Of a DNA stretch of 64,000 nt, positions 51,586 through 61,670 are shown one piece after another (positions within the stretch are counted from its first letter, which is position 1; each line of letters begins with the position of its first letter). Source of the DNA: Chloroflexota bacterium (GTDB lineage: Bacteria; Chloroflexota; Anaerolineae; Aggregatilineales; Phototrophicaceae); assembly GCA_026706455.1 (NCBI GenBank), contig JAPOYS010000105.1, positions 1 through 64,000 of the forward strand, read 5' to 3'. The position numbers and the translations under genes were made by a program. The notes beneath the pieces were generated by a model. That model had not been told where the DNA came from and made no database searches. It was given only the letters and a program-made list of their open reading frames with translations.

Positions 51586-52044
51586 ATGAAAGAGGCTATC
51601 CATCCCGCCTGGCATGAAACGCCGGTGCGCTGCATGACCTGCGGCACCACATGGACGACAGGCTCAACCGTCGAGTCCTTGACCGTTGAGATCTGCTCGA
51701 ATTGCCATCCCTTTTATACGGGCGAGCAGCGAATCGTCGACACCGAAGGCCGGGTCGACAAGTTCATGAAGCGATTGCAGCAGCGCGACGAGATTCGTAC
51801 GGCGCTCGATAACGCCGCCGCCGAACGCACGCCGCTTGACCTGCCGATCGCTGAACTCGATATCGGCGCGCGCTATACCAACATCTTGGAAGACAACGGG
51901 GTCGCGACAGTCGCCGACGTACTCAATCGTTTGGGCGGCGAGGACGACGAGAACAGCATCTTGGCGATACAAGGGATCGGGCGCAAAGTCGTGAGTGACA
52001 TGAGGAAGAGCTTGCGCGCTCGCGGCTATCAGCTCGGCAATTGA
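51586..52044 (+). CDS. rpmE: 50S ribosomal protein L31 with C-terminal RNA polymerase alpha-CTD-like domain
   Basis: L31: [51 protein letters not shown]-terminal [31 protein letters not shown]...[24 protein letters not shown] resembles the alpha-CTD. Confidence 0.92.
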   Translation: MKEAIHPAWHETPVRCMTCGTTWTTGSTVESLTVEICSNCHPFYTGEQRIVDTEGRVDKFMKRLQQRDEIRTALDNAAAERTPLDLPIAELDIGARYTNILEDNGVATVADVLNRLGGEDDENSILAIQGIGRKVVSDMRKSLRARGYQLGN

Positions 52045-52168
52045 GTTCTGGCTGAGCCGTCAGCGATCAGTCAGATCAAGTCTCGCGCTGCGCAATCCAC
52101 TTAGCCCCCAGCATACGATAAGTTTGGAAAGGCGCGGCCTGCGCCAATTCAAACCGGGTGTCTAGAAT

Positions 52169-52750
52169 TTGAACCACCACGCCGGCCGCATTGAAGTCAT
52201 TTGCGGCAGTATGTTCTGTGGCAAGACGGAGGAGCTCCTACGCCGCGTGCGCCGGGCAATCATCGCGCGGCAAAGGGTCAAGGTCTTCAAGCCAGAAATC
52301 GACGATCGCTACGGCATCCAGCGCATCACGAGCCACAGCGGCCAATCCGTTGAGGCGATACCAGTGGCGGTCTCCAGCGATATCCTCGCTTTGGCGAATG
52401 GCGAAGCGACGGTGGTCGCCATTGACGAAGCCCAGTTCTTTGATGACGGTATTGTAGCGGTCGCGCACAGCCTCGCCGATGATTACGGCGTGCGCGTGAT
52501 CATCGCCGGGCTGGATACCGACTTCCGCGGCGAGCCCTTCGGCGCTATGCCGCGCCTGCTGAGTATTGCCGAAGAGGTGATCAAGCTGCAGGCGATTTGC
52601 GTCGTTTGCGGCGAGCCCGCCAGCCGTACGCAGCGCCTCGTCAATGGGCAGCCCGCGGCTTATGACGACCCCATCATCATGGTCGGCGCGCGGGAGAGCT
52701 ACGAGGCGCGCTGCCGCGCCCATCATGAAGTGCTTGCAAGCGGATCCTAG
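52169..52750 (+). CDS. tdk: thymidine kinase
   Basis: [51 protein letters not shown]; zinc Cys pair [11 protein letters not shown] start. Confidence 0.96.
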   Translation: MNHHAGRIEVICGSMFCGKTEELLRRVRRAIIARQRVKVFKPEIDDRYGIQRITSHSGQSVEAIPVAVSSDILALANGEATVVAIDEAQFFDDGIVAVAHSLADDYGVRVIIAGLDTDFRGEPFGAMPRLLSIAEEVIKLQAICVVCGEPASRTQRLVNGQPAAYDDPIIMVGARESYEARCRAHHEVLASGS

Positions 52751-52805
52751 TATTCGCCCGGCGGCAAGTGAAGTCGGTCAAATCTTCCCGCGAGAGCGAG
52801 CCGTC

Positions 52806-53663
52806 TTACAATAAGAGGCTCGGGATCTCTTCCGGATTGGCGGCGACGCGCGCGCCCGCGGCTTCAAGCGCCAGAATCTTCTCTTCAGCCGAGCCTTCGC
52901 CGCCATCGACGATTGCGCCGGCGTGACCCATCCGCTTGCCCGGCGGCGCGCTTCGGCCAGCGATAAAAGCGGCGACCGGCTTGGTCATCGCGTTCCTAAT
53001 GTAGTCGGCAGCGGCAATCTCCGCGCTCCCGCCGATTTCACCGAGCAGCGCCACTTTTTCGGTCTCGGGATCGCTCTCAAACATCGCCAGAACGTCAACG
53101 AAGGTGGTGCCGATGACCGGATCGCCGCCGATTCCTACAACGGTCGATATGCCGATGCCGGCGTTCTTCATCGCAAAGCCCACTTCGTAGGTCAGCGTGC
53201 CGCTCTTGGACACGACGCCGACATTGCCCGGCATTGCCACCATCGCTGGAATTATGCCAACTTTGGCCTGCCCCGGCGTCATGACGCCCGGGCAATTGGG
53301 ACCGATCAAGCGCGCGCCCCGGCAGCGGCAGTAGGCGACTACCTTCATCATGTCAGCAACGGGAATATGCTCTGTCAAACAGACAACCAGTTTGACGCCG
53401 GCTTCGGCCGCCTCCAGTATCGCGTCGGCGGCGAAGCGCGCCGGCACCGTAACGAGGCTGACATCGGCGTTGGTCGTTTCCACCGCGCTGCGCATCGTAT
53501 CAAAGACAGGCTTGCCTTCGAACCATTCGCCGCCCTTCCCAGGCGTGACGCCGCCAACCACGTCCGTACCGTATTCCATCATCAGCTTGGCGTGGAAGCC
53601 GCCTTGCCGACCAGTAATCCCTTGAACCAAGACGCGCGCCGACTTGTCGATAAGAATGGACAT
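52806..53663 (-). CDS. sucD: succinyl-CoA ligase subunit alpha
   Basis: [63 protein letters not shown]. Confidence 0.96.
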   Translation of the reverse strand: MSILIDKSARVLVQGITGRQGGFHAKLMMEYGTDVVGGVTPGKGGEWFEGKPVFDTMRSAVETTNADVSLVTVPARFAADAILEAAEAGVKLVVCLTEHIPVADMMKVVAYCRCRGARLIGPNCPGVMTPGQAKVGIIPAMVAMPGNVGVVSKSGTLTYEVGFAMKNAGIGISTVVGIGGDPVIGTTFVDVLAMFESDPETEKVALLGEIGGSAEIAAADYIRNAMTKPVAAFIAGRSAPPGKRMGHAGAIVDGGEGSAEEKILALEAAGARVAANPEEIPSLLL

Positions 53664-53664
53664 G

Positions 53665-54825
53665 TCAAGCCCCCTCCTTTACCGCGGCGACCGCGCGTTG
53701 AGCCGCTTCCGTCAATGTCTCGGCGCTGATGAGCTTGGGGATGCGCGCGTCGCCTATGATCCGGTTGCCCTCAGCCGCATTGGTGCCTTGCAAGCGAATG
53801 ACCATGGGCACATCGGGCTTCACTTCGTTGTAGGCTGTCAGGATGCCATTGGCGACCTCATCACAGCGCGTGATGCCGCCAAAAATATTGAAGAGCACAC
53901 ACTTGACGTTGTCGTCCGAGAGGATAATTCGCAGGGCAGCGGCTACTTGCTCTGGGGATGCGCCGCCGCCGATATCCAGAAAGTTAGCCGGTCCGATGCC
54001 AGCGTCGTCGCCGTAGAGCTTGGTCATATCCATGGTGGTCATCGCCAAGCCAGCGCCGTTCACCATGCAGCCTATCTGGCCATCAAGCTTGATATACGTG
54101 ATGCCGGCCTCGCGCGCCCGCTTTTCAGACTCCGGCTCGCCGCTGGTATCGCGCGCTGCGGTCAAGGCTGGCTGCCGGAAGAGCGCGTTGTCGTCAATGA
54201 TTACCTTGCCGTCAACCGCTAGCAACTCGCCTGCGCCCGTGACGGCGAGGGGATTGATCTCGGCCAGCTCCGCATCGCTTTCGCTGTAGCACTGGTACAA
54301 GCCGCCAAGTATCAATCCGAAGCTGCGCCAAAGGGCGCGCGGCAGGCCCATAGCGCTCGCTATATTGGTCTTCTGAAAATCCTGCAATCCCATCAGCGGA
54401 TCGACGTGCTCGCGAACAATCGCGTCGGGGCGATCGCGATTCAGTTCTTCAATATCCATACCGCCTTCCATCGAGGTCATGATGAGCGGCTTGCCCGCCC
54501 CGCGATCATTTGTGATCGCCAAATAGATTTCCTGCTGAATATCGGCGGCTGGGTCAACCAGAACGCGTTCGACGGTTAAGCCCTTGATGTCCATGCCCAG
54601 GATGTCTTCGGCGTGACGCTTCGCCTCATCAGCGTTGCGCGCGACTTTGACACCGCCCGCCTTGCCACGCCCGCCGACATGCGCCTGAGCCTTTATCACT
54701 ACGACGCCGCCCAGCTCGCGCGCGATGTCGTAGGCCTCGGCCGGGCTGGCCGCGACCTTGCCCTGCGGTATGGGAATGCCATAATCCTGAAACAAGAACT
54801 TGGATTGAAACTCATGCAGCTTCAA
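53665..54825 (-). CDS. sucC: succinyl-CoA ligase subunit beta
   Basis: [57 protein letters not shown]; probable TTG start. Confidence 0.95.
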   Translation of the reverse strand: MKLHEFQSKFLFQDYGIPIPQGKVAASPAEAYDIARELGGVVVIKAQAHVGGRGKAGGVKVARNADEAKRHAEDILGMDIKGLTVERVLVDPAADIQQEIYLAITNDRGAGKPLIMTSMEGGMDIEELNRDRPDAIVREHVDPLMGLQDFQKTNIASAMGLPRALWRSFGLILGGLYQCYSESDAELAEINPLAVTGAGELLAVDGKVIIDDNALFRQPALTAARDTSGEPESEKRAREAGITYIKLDGQIGCMVNGAGLAMTTMDMTKLYGDDAGIGPANFLDIGGGASPEQVAAALRIILSDDNVKCVLFNIFGGITRCDEVANGILTAYNEVKPDVPMVIRLQGTNAAEGNRIIGDARIPKLISAETLTEAAQRAVAAVKEGA

Positions 54826-55083
54826 AAGCGTTGACCTCCAATGCCGCGCGGGCAACCCCTCGCGCCGACCTTGTCCATCGCCCGGCGTCTATCTTCGAGC
54901 ATGGCAACCGTAGGTTCGTCTGTCTAAGATGGAGTAGGTTACGACAACCTTCCGCTTATCTCAAGCCAGAATAGTCAAGGGAGGAATGCCCTCAGATTCT
55001 TGTGTGCGTCATCGGGATTCTGAGTAGACTAAATGAAGGCGCGTAAACATTAGAGCCAGGTCTTACGGCAAAGGGAGAAGACG

Positions 55084-56940
55084 ATGACGAATCGACTGGC
55101 GATCATTTTCATCTTGTCATTATCGTTAATGATGTCTGTCTCGTTTAGCCAGGACACCAGCAGCACCAACCTGCTTGCAAACGGCGACTTTGAAGGAGAA
55201 TTTGTGGAGCTGACGGGCGCCTCCCCGCGCAAGGTCGCGGAATCGTGGACGCCCTGGCATGTGCCGGCCAGCCCTACCAGCCCCTCGTTCGCCAATCACG
55301 ATCCCAACTATGACGAAGAGACGGACAGAATTCGCCTCGATGCAGAGGGCAAGGCGCAGCGGTATTTCACCTTATTCGCTACTCACCAGGGCGGCATCTA
55401 TCAAGAAGTTGATTCATTGACCAGCGGCACGACCTATCGATTCAGCATTTACGCCTATGTATGGTCGTCCAGCTTTGAAGATACAGAAACTAGCGAAGAT
55501 CCTGGCGATGTCGTCGTTCGCGTCGGCATAGACCCCGATGGTGGCACAGACGGCGCGAGCCAAGACATTATCTGGTCGACAGCGGCTACCTTTTTCTACG
55601 ATGCCTACCGCCAGTATGCCGTCATCGCTACGGCGGAAAGCTCCACCATCACCGTTTTCGTCGAGTCGACCGTCGGCGAGCCGCGCGCGAACAATTACAT
55701 TTATCTGGACGACGCGGTGCTGGAGGTCGCGAGCGAGACGGTAGTCGTCGTCGAGCAGACGCCTACATCGGAAACCAATGCCGGGCTGCAAGGCGATCCC
55801 TCAGCCGACACGCCAACGCCAACGATGACCCCAACCGCAGCCGCGACCCTCGAGGATGCGCCCGCTCTACCACAAGACACCCCTACGCCGACCCCGACCA
55901 ATACGGCAACTTCAACAGCGACCGCAACTGCGACTCATACTGCGACGCCCTCCCCTACCCTTGCGACGCCCTCCGAGCAAGGCGATTCGGGCGATGGCGC
56001 AGTCGCTACAGACGAAGGACCCGAAACGGTTGAGCATGTCGTGGTTGAAGGAGATACGGTCAGCGCGCTGGCGCTTCAATACAGCAGTACTGTCGACGCG
56101 ATAAGGGAGGCCAACGACCTAAACCCGTCGAGTCTGATAGTAGTCGGGCAGCGGCTCGTCATACCCATCAATGTGACGCCAACCCCTGAACCAGACGCCC
56201 CCAGCGCGACGCCAACGCCGACGCCTACTTCGACGCCAACGCCCACGCAAACGCCCACGCCTACCTCGACGCCGACGCCAACGCCGACGGCCACGCCAAT
56301 CACTTACCAGATACAGCCGGGCGATACCTTGGTAGACATCGCGGCTATATACGGCACAAGCGCGGAACTATTGGCGGCAATCAATAATATCGCCAATCCA
56401 AACCGAATAGACGTTGGCCAAATCCTGCTGATACCGACGGCGATTCCGCCAAGTCCGACGCCCTCGGATACGCCGTCGCCTACGCCGCCGCCAACCGAAG
56501 AGCCGCCAGAGGAACCGGCAAGGGAATCCATAGCGCAACCGACTGCAAGCGCCTACGTTATCCACGTCGTGCAAATCGGTGACACGCTGGACGAGATAGC
56601 CCGAGACTACAACACCACTATCGCCGCAGTCGCGCAGATGAACGGCATCGAAAACCCAAGCCTGATAAATCCGGGTCAGGAATTGAGGATCCCGTCCGCC
56701 AACGGAACTCCGGTGGCAACGCCGGACGGACCGCCGACGCCGACGGCAACAAATACGCCGGCGCCAACACCAACGCCGCTCCCGACCAATGTGCCGATCA
56801 CCCATACGGTTCAACCCGGCGACACGCTAACTCAAATAGCTGCGCGCTATGGCGTCAGCATTGTGGAACTGGCGCAGCTGAATGGATTGATTGATTACGA
56901 CCGGTTGGGTGTTGGTCAGGTCTTGCTCATCCCCAACTGA
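55084..56940 (+). CDS. secreted protein with N-terminal jelly-roll-like domain, Thr/Pro linkers and four LysM domains
   Basis: Signal peptide; NLLANGDFEGEFVELTGAS...; LysM repeats VVEGDTVSALALQYSS, IQPGDTLVDIAAIYGT, VQIGDTLDEIARDYNT, VQPGDTLTQIAARYGV. Confidence 0.88.
   Translation: MTNRLAIIFILSLSLMMSVSFSQDTSSTNLLANGDFEGEFVELTGASPRKVAESWTPWHVPASPTSPSFANHDPNYDEETDRIRLDAEGKAQRYFTLFATHQGGIYQEVDSLTSGTTYRFSIYAYVWSSSFEDTETSEDPGDVVVRVGIDPDGGTDGASQDIIWSTAATFFYDAYRQYAVIATAESSTITVFVESTVGEPRANNYIYLDDAVLEVASETVVVVEQTPTSETNAGLQGDPSADTPTPTMTPTAAATLEDAPALPQDTPTPTPTNTATSTATATATHTATPSPTLATPSEQGDSGDGAVATDEGPETVEHVVVEGDTVSALALQYSSTVDAIREANDLNPSSLIVVGQRLVIPINVTPTPEPDAPSATPTPTPTSTPTPTQTPTPTSTPTPTPTATPITYQIQPGDTLVDIAAIYGTSAELLAAINNIANPNRIDVGQILLIPTAIPPSPTPSDTPSPTPPPTEEPPEEPARESIAQPTASAYVIHVVQIGDTLDEIARDYNTTIAAVAQMNGIENPSLINPGQELRIPSANGTPVATPDGPPTPTATNTPAPTPTPLPTNVPITHTVQPGDTLTQIAARYGVSIVELAQLNGLIDYDRLGVGQVLLIPN
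55805..56300 (+). repeat. low-complexity (Thr-Pro)n-encoding tracts flanking the first LysM domain
   Basis: Iterated acgccaacgccgacgcctac... encoding TPTPTPTSTPTPTQTPTPT. Confidence 0.8.
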
Positions 56941-57305
56941 GTGGATGCCTGAAGGCAGAGCAGGTCTAAAGCGCGAGAGGATATCCAGCTCGCGCGATCG
57001 CTGGCATTTTTCGAGCTGTCAGTCGCTGAATCGTATTTTGCAGTCCATGCCGCCCATTTGGACTTGCCCTTTGCTCTCGCCATGTTTCGAGATCGTTGCC
57101 GTCAGTAAACGGCTGCTAACGCGGTGGACGCGCGAACAGAAGCGATTCCATCGGATGACGCGCGTTTTATCTATTGCGCCATGCTTAGAATCACTGTGAC
57201 TCGCCCATGTTTCAATCAGCGGGACGTTGTATTATCGTTAGGACGAGCTTGGCCAACTGGATTCGAGCGCTGGCGATGTTTGATTGAACGCAGGCGAGGC
57301 AGTCA

Positions 57306-58646
57306 ATGAATCTCCTTCACTGGATTAGCGTCATCATGCTGACGTTGGGCGCGCTCGCGTCGGCCTTGGTGACTTGGGCGCAAGAGTCGACCGACTCAAC
57401 CATGACCGTTCACGTCGTGCAGCGCGGAGAGAACCTATTCAGAATCGCGCTGAAATACGACTTGTTCGCCGAGGACTTGGCCGCGGCAAATGGAATCACC
57501 GACAGCGACTCGATAGCGGTCGGTCAGCGACTGATCATCCCGCTGGCCGGGGCGGCCGAAGCTGGCGCTGAGACCGGGACCGCCCTGACGGAATCCGAGC
57601 CGAAGCCGATCCCGACATCGGCGCCGCGCCCTGCAATCCGACACTCGTTTTCGCGCTTCGGCGAGCCGAGCGGGAACTTCACGCATACTGTGAAATCAGG
57701 CGAGACGCTTTCCGCAATCGGGCTGCGCTACAACCAGACAATCGATGCGCTGGCGACTGCCAATCGCTTACGGGATCCGGGTTTTCTCAGCATTGGCCAG
57801 CGCCTGATCGTGCCCGGCATTCAGTTGCCGCGCTTGACGCTGGAACTGCCGGAGATCGTTACCGCGTTCAGCATTGATCCCCTAGTCTTCGAGGCCGGGC
57901 GCAGCGGACAAATCGAGCTAATAACAAGCGAACGGGTCGCTGTCGGCGGGCAGTTTCTCGGGCGCGATCTGCGCGTCATCGAACGCGGCAATGGATTGCG
58001 ACATAGTGTTCTCATTGGCGTCCCGATGTTCACGGAGAAGAACGTTTACCCGCTCAGTTTCGATTTGAAGGATGAGAGGGACCAGCATTTCACAGTCGCC
58101 GCCACCGTGCAGGTTATGTCAGGCGGTTACGGACGCCAGACACTGACGATCGACGACAATGATCTGCTAGCGCCAGCAGTTGAAGAAGAAGAGATCGCGC
58201 TGTTGACAGGTCACACCGAGCGCTTCACGCCCTTACGATATTGGGCGCAATCGCTGAGTTTGCCAGCCGCCGCGCCGATTAACGCGGTGTTTGGCACCTT
58301 GCGTTCGTATAACGGCAGTCCTTTTGATCGTTACCACGGAGGCGTGGACTTCGCTGGCGCTCCAGGCACGGCAGTGCTCGCCGCCGCGGATGGGAAAGTT
58401 GTCCTGGTAGACCGCCTCCATATTCGGGGAAACACAACTCTTATCGATCATGGCTGGGGCTTGTACACGCTCTACGCGCATCAGGATGAAACCTTCGTTG
58501 AATTGGGAATGGACGTTACATCCGGGCAGATGATTGGCACGGTTGGGTCAACGGGCCGCAGCACCGGACCGCATTTGCATTGGGAAGCCTGGCTGAACGG
58601 CGTCAACATCGACCCCATGCAATGGGTCCAAGAGAGCTTTTCCTAA
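57306..58646 (+). CDS. LysM + M23 (LytM) metallopeptidase
   Basis: Two LysM segments (VVQRGENLFRIALKYDL, VKSGETLSAIGLRYNQ); HGGVDFAGAPGTAVLAAADGKVV...THLIDHGWGLYTLYAHQ-like region...GSTGRSTGPHLHWE. Confidence 0.93.
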   Translation: MNLLHWISVIMLTLGALASALVTWAQESTDSTMTVHVVQRGENLFRIALKYDLFAEDLAAANGITDSDSIAVGQRLIIPLAGAAEAGAETGTALTESEPKPIPTSAPRPAIRHSFSRFGEPSGNFTHTVKSGETLSAIGLRYNQTIDALATANRLRDPGFLSIGQRLIVPGIQLPRLTLELPEIVTAFSIDPLVFEAGRSGQIELITSERVAVGGQFLGRDLRVIERGNGLRHSVLIGVPMFTEKNVYPLSFDLKDERDQHFTVAATVQVMSGGYGRQTLTIDDNDLLAPAVEEEEIALLTGHTERFTPLRYWAQSLSLPAAAPINAVFGTLRSYNGSPFDRYHGGVDFAGAPGTAVLAAADGKVVLVDRLHIRGNTTLIDHGWGLYTLYAHQDETFVELGMDVTSGQMIGTVGSTGRSTGPHLHWEAWLNGVNIDPMQWVQESFS

Positions 58647-58671
58647 GCCAAGATGAGAAATCAAATGCGGG

Positions 58672-59823
58672 CTAGCCGGCGTAGGCGCCATCAAGCGCTT
58701 CAAAGTCCGTAAATAGAAAATGGTCGTGGTAATAATGTATCCACAGGAACGACAGAATCGCGGTGTAGTAAGCGATATCAAAGTGGCTGTTGCCGTCAAT
58801 GCCGGGCCTGACGATGCCCGCCAAGGCGTAAACAAGCAAGAAGATCACCGCGGAGCCCAGCAGTAGAGCCGCGCTGAAGCCGTAGAGCGCGCGGGAGTCT
58901 TGCGTGCGTCGGCTGAAGCGGGCGACCAGCGGCGCGTCCGCATCCAGGTTGCCGGACATCTGCCTTATCTTGATGATGTAAAAGGTGATCGCCAGGTATT
59001 GAAATGAGTGCCAGGTGTTCAGCCCTTGAAAGGCGGTATCCAAGTTTGGCAGCAGCGGCGTACAAAAGGCGACCAAGACCGTAAGCGAAACGAAGCTGAA
59101 TTTGGGAATGTTAAGAATCCCGTGATAATACTCGTAGACGCTCTTGCCAAGGTATGAGGCCAAAGCCGCGCCAAAGACCAGCGTAACCAGGACAAAAAAC
59201 CAGGGATTGTCCGGCTGCTGAAACAGGTCGGGGATCGCCTCGCCCAGATCATTTTGCCCGATCTCAAAAGCGCCCTGGCTGATCTTCCACATGGCGACCG
59301 GAAAGAGGCTAGTTAGAACGACGGCGTAATCGATCAGACGCGACCAGGGGCTGAGCGCGCTCCTCCGCACAAACTTCGCTTCCTTGTGATTATAAAGCTC
59401 CACGATGTAGGTCACTTGATGCAATACGTGCAAGGATGCCCAAAAGAAGAAGAAGGTCAGCATCAAGCTCAGATTGAGAAAGGCGAGCGAGATCACCAGG
59501 ATCGGTATGATGATCGAAGAACGAACCAGCGTCGGATAGCGTTCCTTAAAGCGCTCGTCGAGGCCCGTGCGCAGAAAGGTCGACATCATGTGGGGGCCGC
59601 CAATCGCCACGGCGACGAAGGTGTTAACCAGGTTGCGGCTGATGTCGTCGTTAAGCCCAACCTGGATGCCCAGCAAATACAGCAGATAGGGGAAGGGAAC
59701 CACGACCACGCTCAAGGTGATGAAGAATAGATCCCAGCGGCGGTTGCGCAGCCAGTAGCTTGTTTTGTCGATTTCAGCCGCATACAGTTCCGACTTGGGC
59801 AGCGCTACCGCGGTGGCGGCCAT
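58672..59823 (-). CDS. polytopic membrane protein with conserved-looking His residues, unknown function
   Basis: Multiple TM segments; GGPHMMST, LHVLHQ, NTWHSFQYLA, WIHYYHDHFLF. Confidence 0.65.
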   Translation of the reverse strand: MAATAVALPKSELYAAEIDKTSYWLRNRRWDLFFITLSVVVVPFPYLLYLLGIQVGLNDDISRNLVNTFVAVAIGGPHMMSTFLRTGLDERFKERYPTLVRSSIIIPILVISLAFLNLSLMLTFFFFWASLHVLHQVTYIVELYNHKEAKFVRRSALSPWSRLIDYAVVLTSLFPVAMWKISQGAFEIGQNDLGEAIPDLFQQPDNPWFFVLVTLVFGAALASYLGKSVYEYYHGILNIPKFSFVSLTVLVAFCTPLLPNLDTAFQGLNTWHSFQYLAITFYIIKIRQMSGNLDADAPLVARFSRRTQDSRALYGFSAALLLGSAVIFLLVYALAGIVRPGIDGNSHFDIAYYTAILSFLWIHYYHDHFLFTDFEALDGAYAG

Positions 59824-59853
59824 TGCCAGTTCTCCCACACATAAACTGACCTG

Positions 59854-59882
59854 ATTATACCAGAATTTATTTAGCAACGCAA
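59854..59882 (-). promoter_or_regulatory. sigma70-like promoter for the His-containing membrane protein gene
   Basis: Minus strand TTGCGT-N17-TATAAT upstream of ATG at 59823. Confidence 0.45.
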
Positions 59883-59982
59883 AGTAAATCTTTATGAGGG
59901 GAGTGTCCATTGTTGAGGATATGAGCTGCCTGCGATCTTGTCAAAAATCGCTGCGCCTTCAGTGTTCTCCCTATTTTGGAGC

Positions 59983-60013
59983 TTTGTAGGGGCGCGCCTT
60001 GGCTCGCCCGTCT
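59983..60013 (+). repeat. short dispersed palindromic element, copy B
   Basis: TTTGTAGGGGCGCGCCTTGGCTCGCCCGTC; hairpin GGGCG(C)GCC-TT-GGC(T)CGCCC; matches copy A. Confidence 0.55.
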
Positions 60014-60083
60014 CACTCGACGCAGAAACATATCCGCCTAGTTAGCCACTCCCCTTATGAGCCGACTTGTTTCGGAGAGATCC

Positions 60084-60401
60084 TTAGGGAAGGAAGCCAA
60101 ACCACTGACAGAAGTTTGTTGGATTGGCGGCGCAGCTTTCGGGCGCGTGCAGAAGGAGGAAGGCAAAGCCGGCGCCCGCGAGCACAACACCGATGAGCAG
60201 CGCGCAGCCGCACCAGGCAACGGGGCCGCCCTGAGCAATTTCCGCCGCAACCTCGATAAGACCCAGGATCACGTCAAATACGCCGCTTACCGCCTGCAAT
60301 ACAAAAGCGACTACAATGAGCGCGCCGCAGAGCAACGCGCAGCCGACCGCGATGATCGGCAGGGGCAATTGCGAAAGATCGATAGTTTGCAGCCACTCCA
60401 T
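60084..60401 (-). CDS. small membrane protein of unknown function
   Basis: Two to three strongly hydrophobic segments. Confidence 0.5.
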   Translation of the reverse strand: MEWLQTIDLSQLPLPIIAVGCALLCGALIVVAFVLQAVSGVFDVILGLIEVAAEIAQGGPVAWCGCALLIGVVLAGAGFAFLLLHAPESCAANPTNFCQWFGFLP

Positions 60402-60430
60402 CGGCTTGTTTCGCTTCCAGCCCGCTCGCC

Positions 60431-60901
60431 CTACCCGGTTGCGCAGGCAGCGCCAACGGTCTTGCTCAACTCCCAGTTTACCGCCGGCGCGTCACGCTGG
60501 TAGCAGTCGCAATAATTTACATTCTGATTACCACCACTGTACTCCCAAAGCAGGAATCGCACCGCTGATTCGACACATATCGTCCGATCATCGCTCGCTG
60601 TCGTTGCGATCCATGACGACTCGATACGCAGGCCGCGATCAGCGGCTTCGCTGATTAGCGAAATCAGCAAGAGCGGATGCGCGTGCGGATCTGGAATGTC
60701 CGCATGGTTCAGCCGAATCTCGCCATTGGCCGCCAGCAAGAATAGCGCGCAGGGCGTCAGCAGGAGCGTGAACCAGCACAGCAGCGCCAGACCGCATCCC
60801 AGCCGCCGCAGCGAACTGCGATGGCTGGCGCGCGCCGGAGGCTGGTTGAGTTCCGGCGACGGCGATTCTTCTTGCGCGGGCGCAACCCCTGGTTCAGACA
60901 C
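60431..60901 (-). CDS. single-TM hypothetical protein
   Basis: LGCGLALLCWFTLLLTPCALFLLAA TM followed by extracytoplasmic region. Confidence 0.45.
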   Translation of the reverse strand: MSEPGVAPAQEESPSPELNQPPARASHRSSLRRLGCGLALLCWFTLLLTPCALFLLAANGEIRLNHADIPDPHAHPLLLISLISEAADRGLRIESSWIATTASDDRTICVESAVRFLLWEYSGGNQNVNYCDCYQRDAPAVNWELSKTVGAACATG

Positions 60902-61017
60902 TTGGCGACCAATCGATAGTCTTATTCACTTGGCGCCGCAATCGAACATGTTTATCCAGGAAATCTTGCTCGTTGTCATACCGCGGGTTCGGGACCCGCA
61001 TATTGACCGGCAACGCG

Positions 61018-61566
61018 TCAAGCGCTTCCTAGGCGCATGTTGAAGTCATGCACGCCAGCCCGAAAACGCAGCACAATGCTATCGGAAGAGTCATAGCTTA
61101 CGTGCGCATAGATCGGCGGATCATGCGCGCCCATATCGAGAATCTTCGGCAGCAGCGTCGGCAGATCTTCAACCAGATCCAGATCTGGTATTCGATCACG
61201 CGCTATCCATTCGAGCTTCCCTTCGGAGCAATCTTCACGAATAGCGCGGCTGTCGCTGATTGCCGTAAAGACAAACAAGATGATGCCAGTCTCAGCGCCG
61301 GCATCGATATTGTGTATGCTGCGCAGCATAAGCGAGCGCGTCTGAAGGCCACTCTCTTCATGGATCTCTCGCAGCGCGCTGCTGAAGGGATCTTCATGGC
61401 GCTCAATATGTCCGCCCAAGCCATTGTATTGATTGGGGAAAACGCGCTTGTGGGCGGCGCGCTTGATCAATAGCACATCGTCTCCGTTTGTGACAAAGGA
61501 TAAGGTGCGAGGCAGCGTCAACCAACGATCCTGCGTAAACTCCGCGCCCTGCTGCCGCGCCCCCAT
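61018..61566 (-). CDS. NUDIX hydrolase
   Basis: GHIERHEDPFSSALREIHEESGL matches the Nudix box GX5EX7REUXEEXGU. Confidence 0.93.
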   Translation of the reverse strand: MGARQQGAEFTQDRWLTLPRTLSFVTNGDDVLLIKRAAHKRVFPNQYNGLGGHIERHEDPFSSALREIHEESGLQTRSLMLRSIHNIDAGAETGIILFVFTAISDSRAIREDCSEGKLEWIARDRIPDLDLVEDLPTLLPKILDMGAHDPPIYAHVSYDSSDSIVLRFRAGVHDFNMRLGSA

Positions 61567-61670
61567 GCGCTCGCTCCCCCGCTAATCCCAGCTGAATTCG
61601 GACAATTGCCCAGCAATCCCGTTCATGATACGCTATACGCCGTCAAACAGCCATTCTATTTACAATCGCA

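Noticed and set aside
52923-53729. 268-aa plus-strand ORF opposite sucD
   Set aside because: Antisense to succinyl-CoA ligase alpha; His/Arg/Asp-rich composition, no domain.
55805-56300. Repeat tract considered as CRISPR or tandem minisatellite
   Set aside because: No regular repeat/spacer structure; it is in frame and encodes Thr-Pro linkers.
56076-56531. GVGVGVEVGVGV-type antisense ORFs resembling glycine/valine-rich proteins
   Set aside because: They are the reverse frame of the Thr-Pro repeat tracts of the LysM protein.
56941-57305. 365-bp gap between the two LysM genes as a possible ncRNA
   Set aside because: No convincing structured RNA, tRNA or repeat could be identified by eye.
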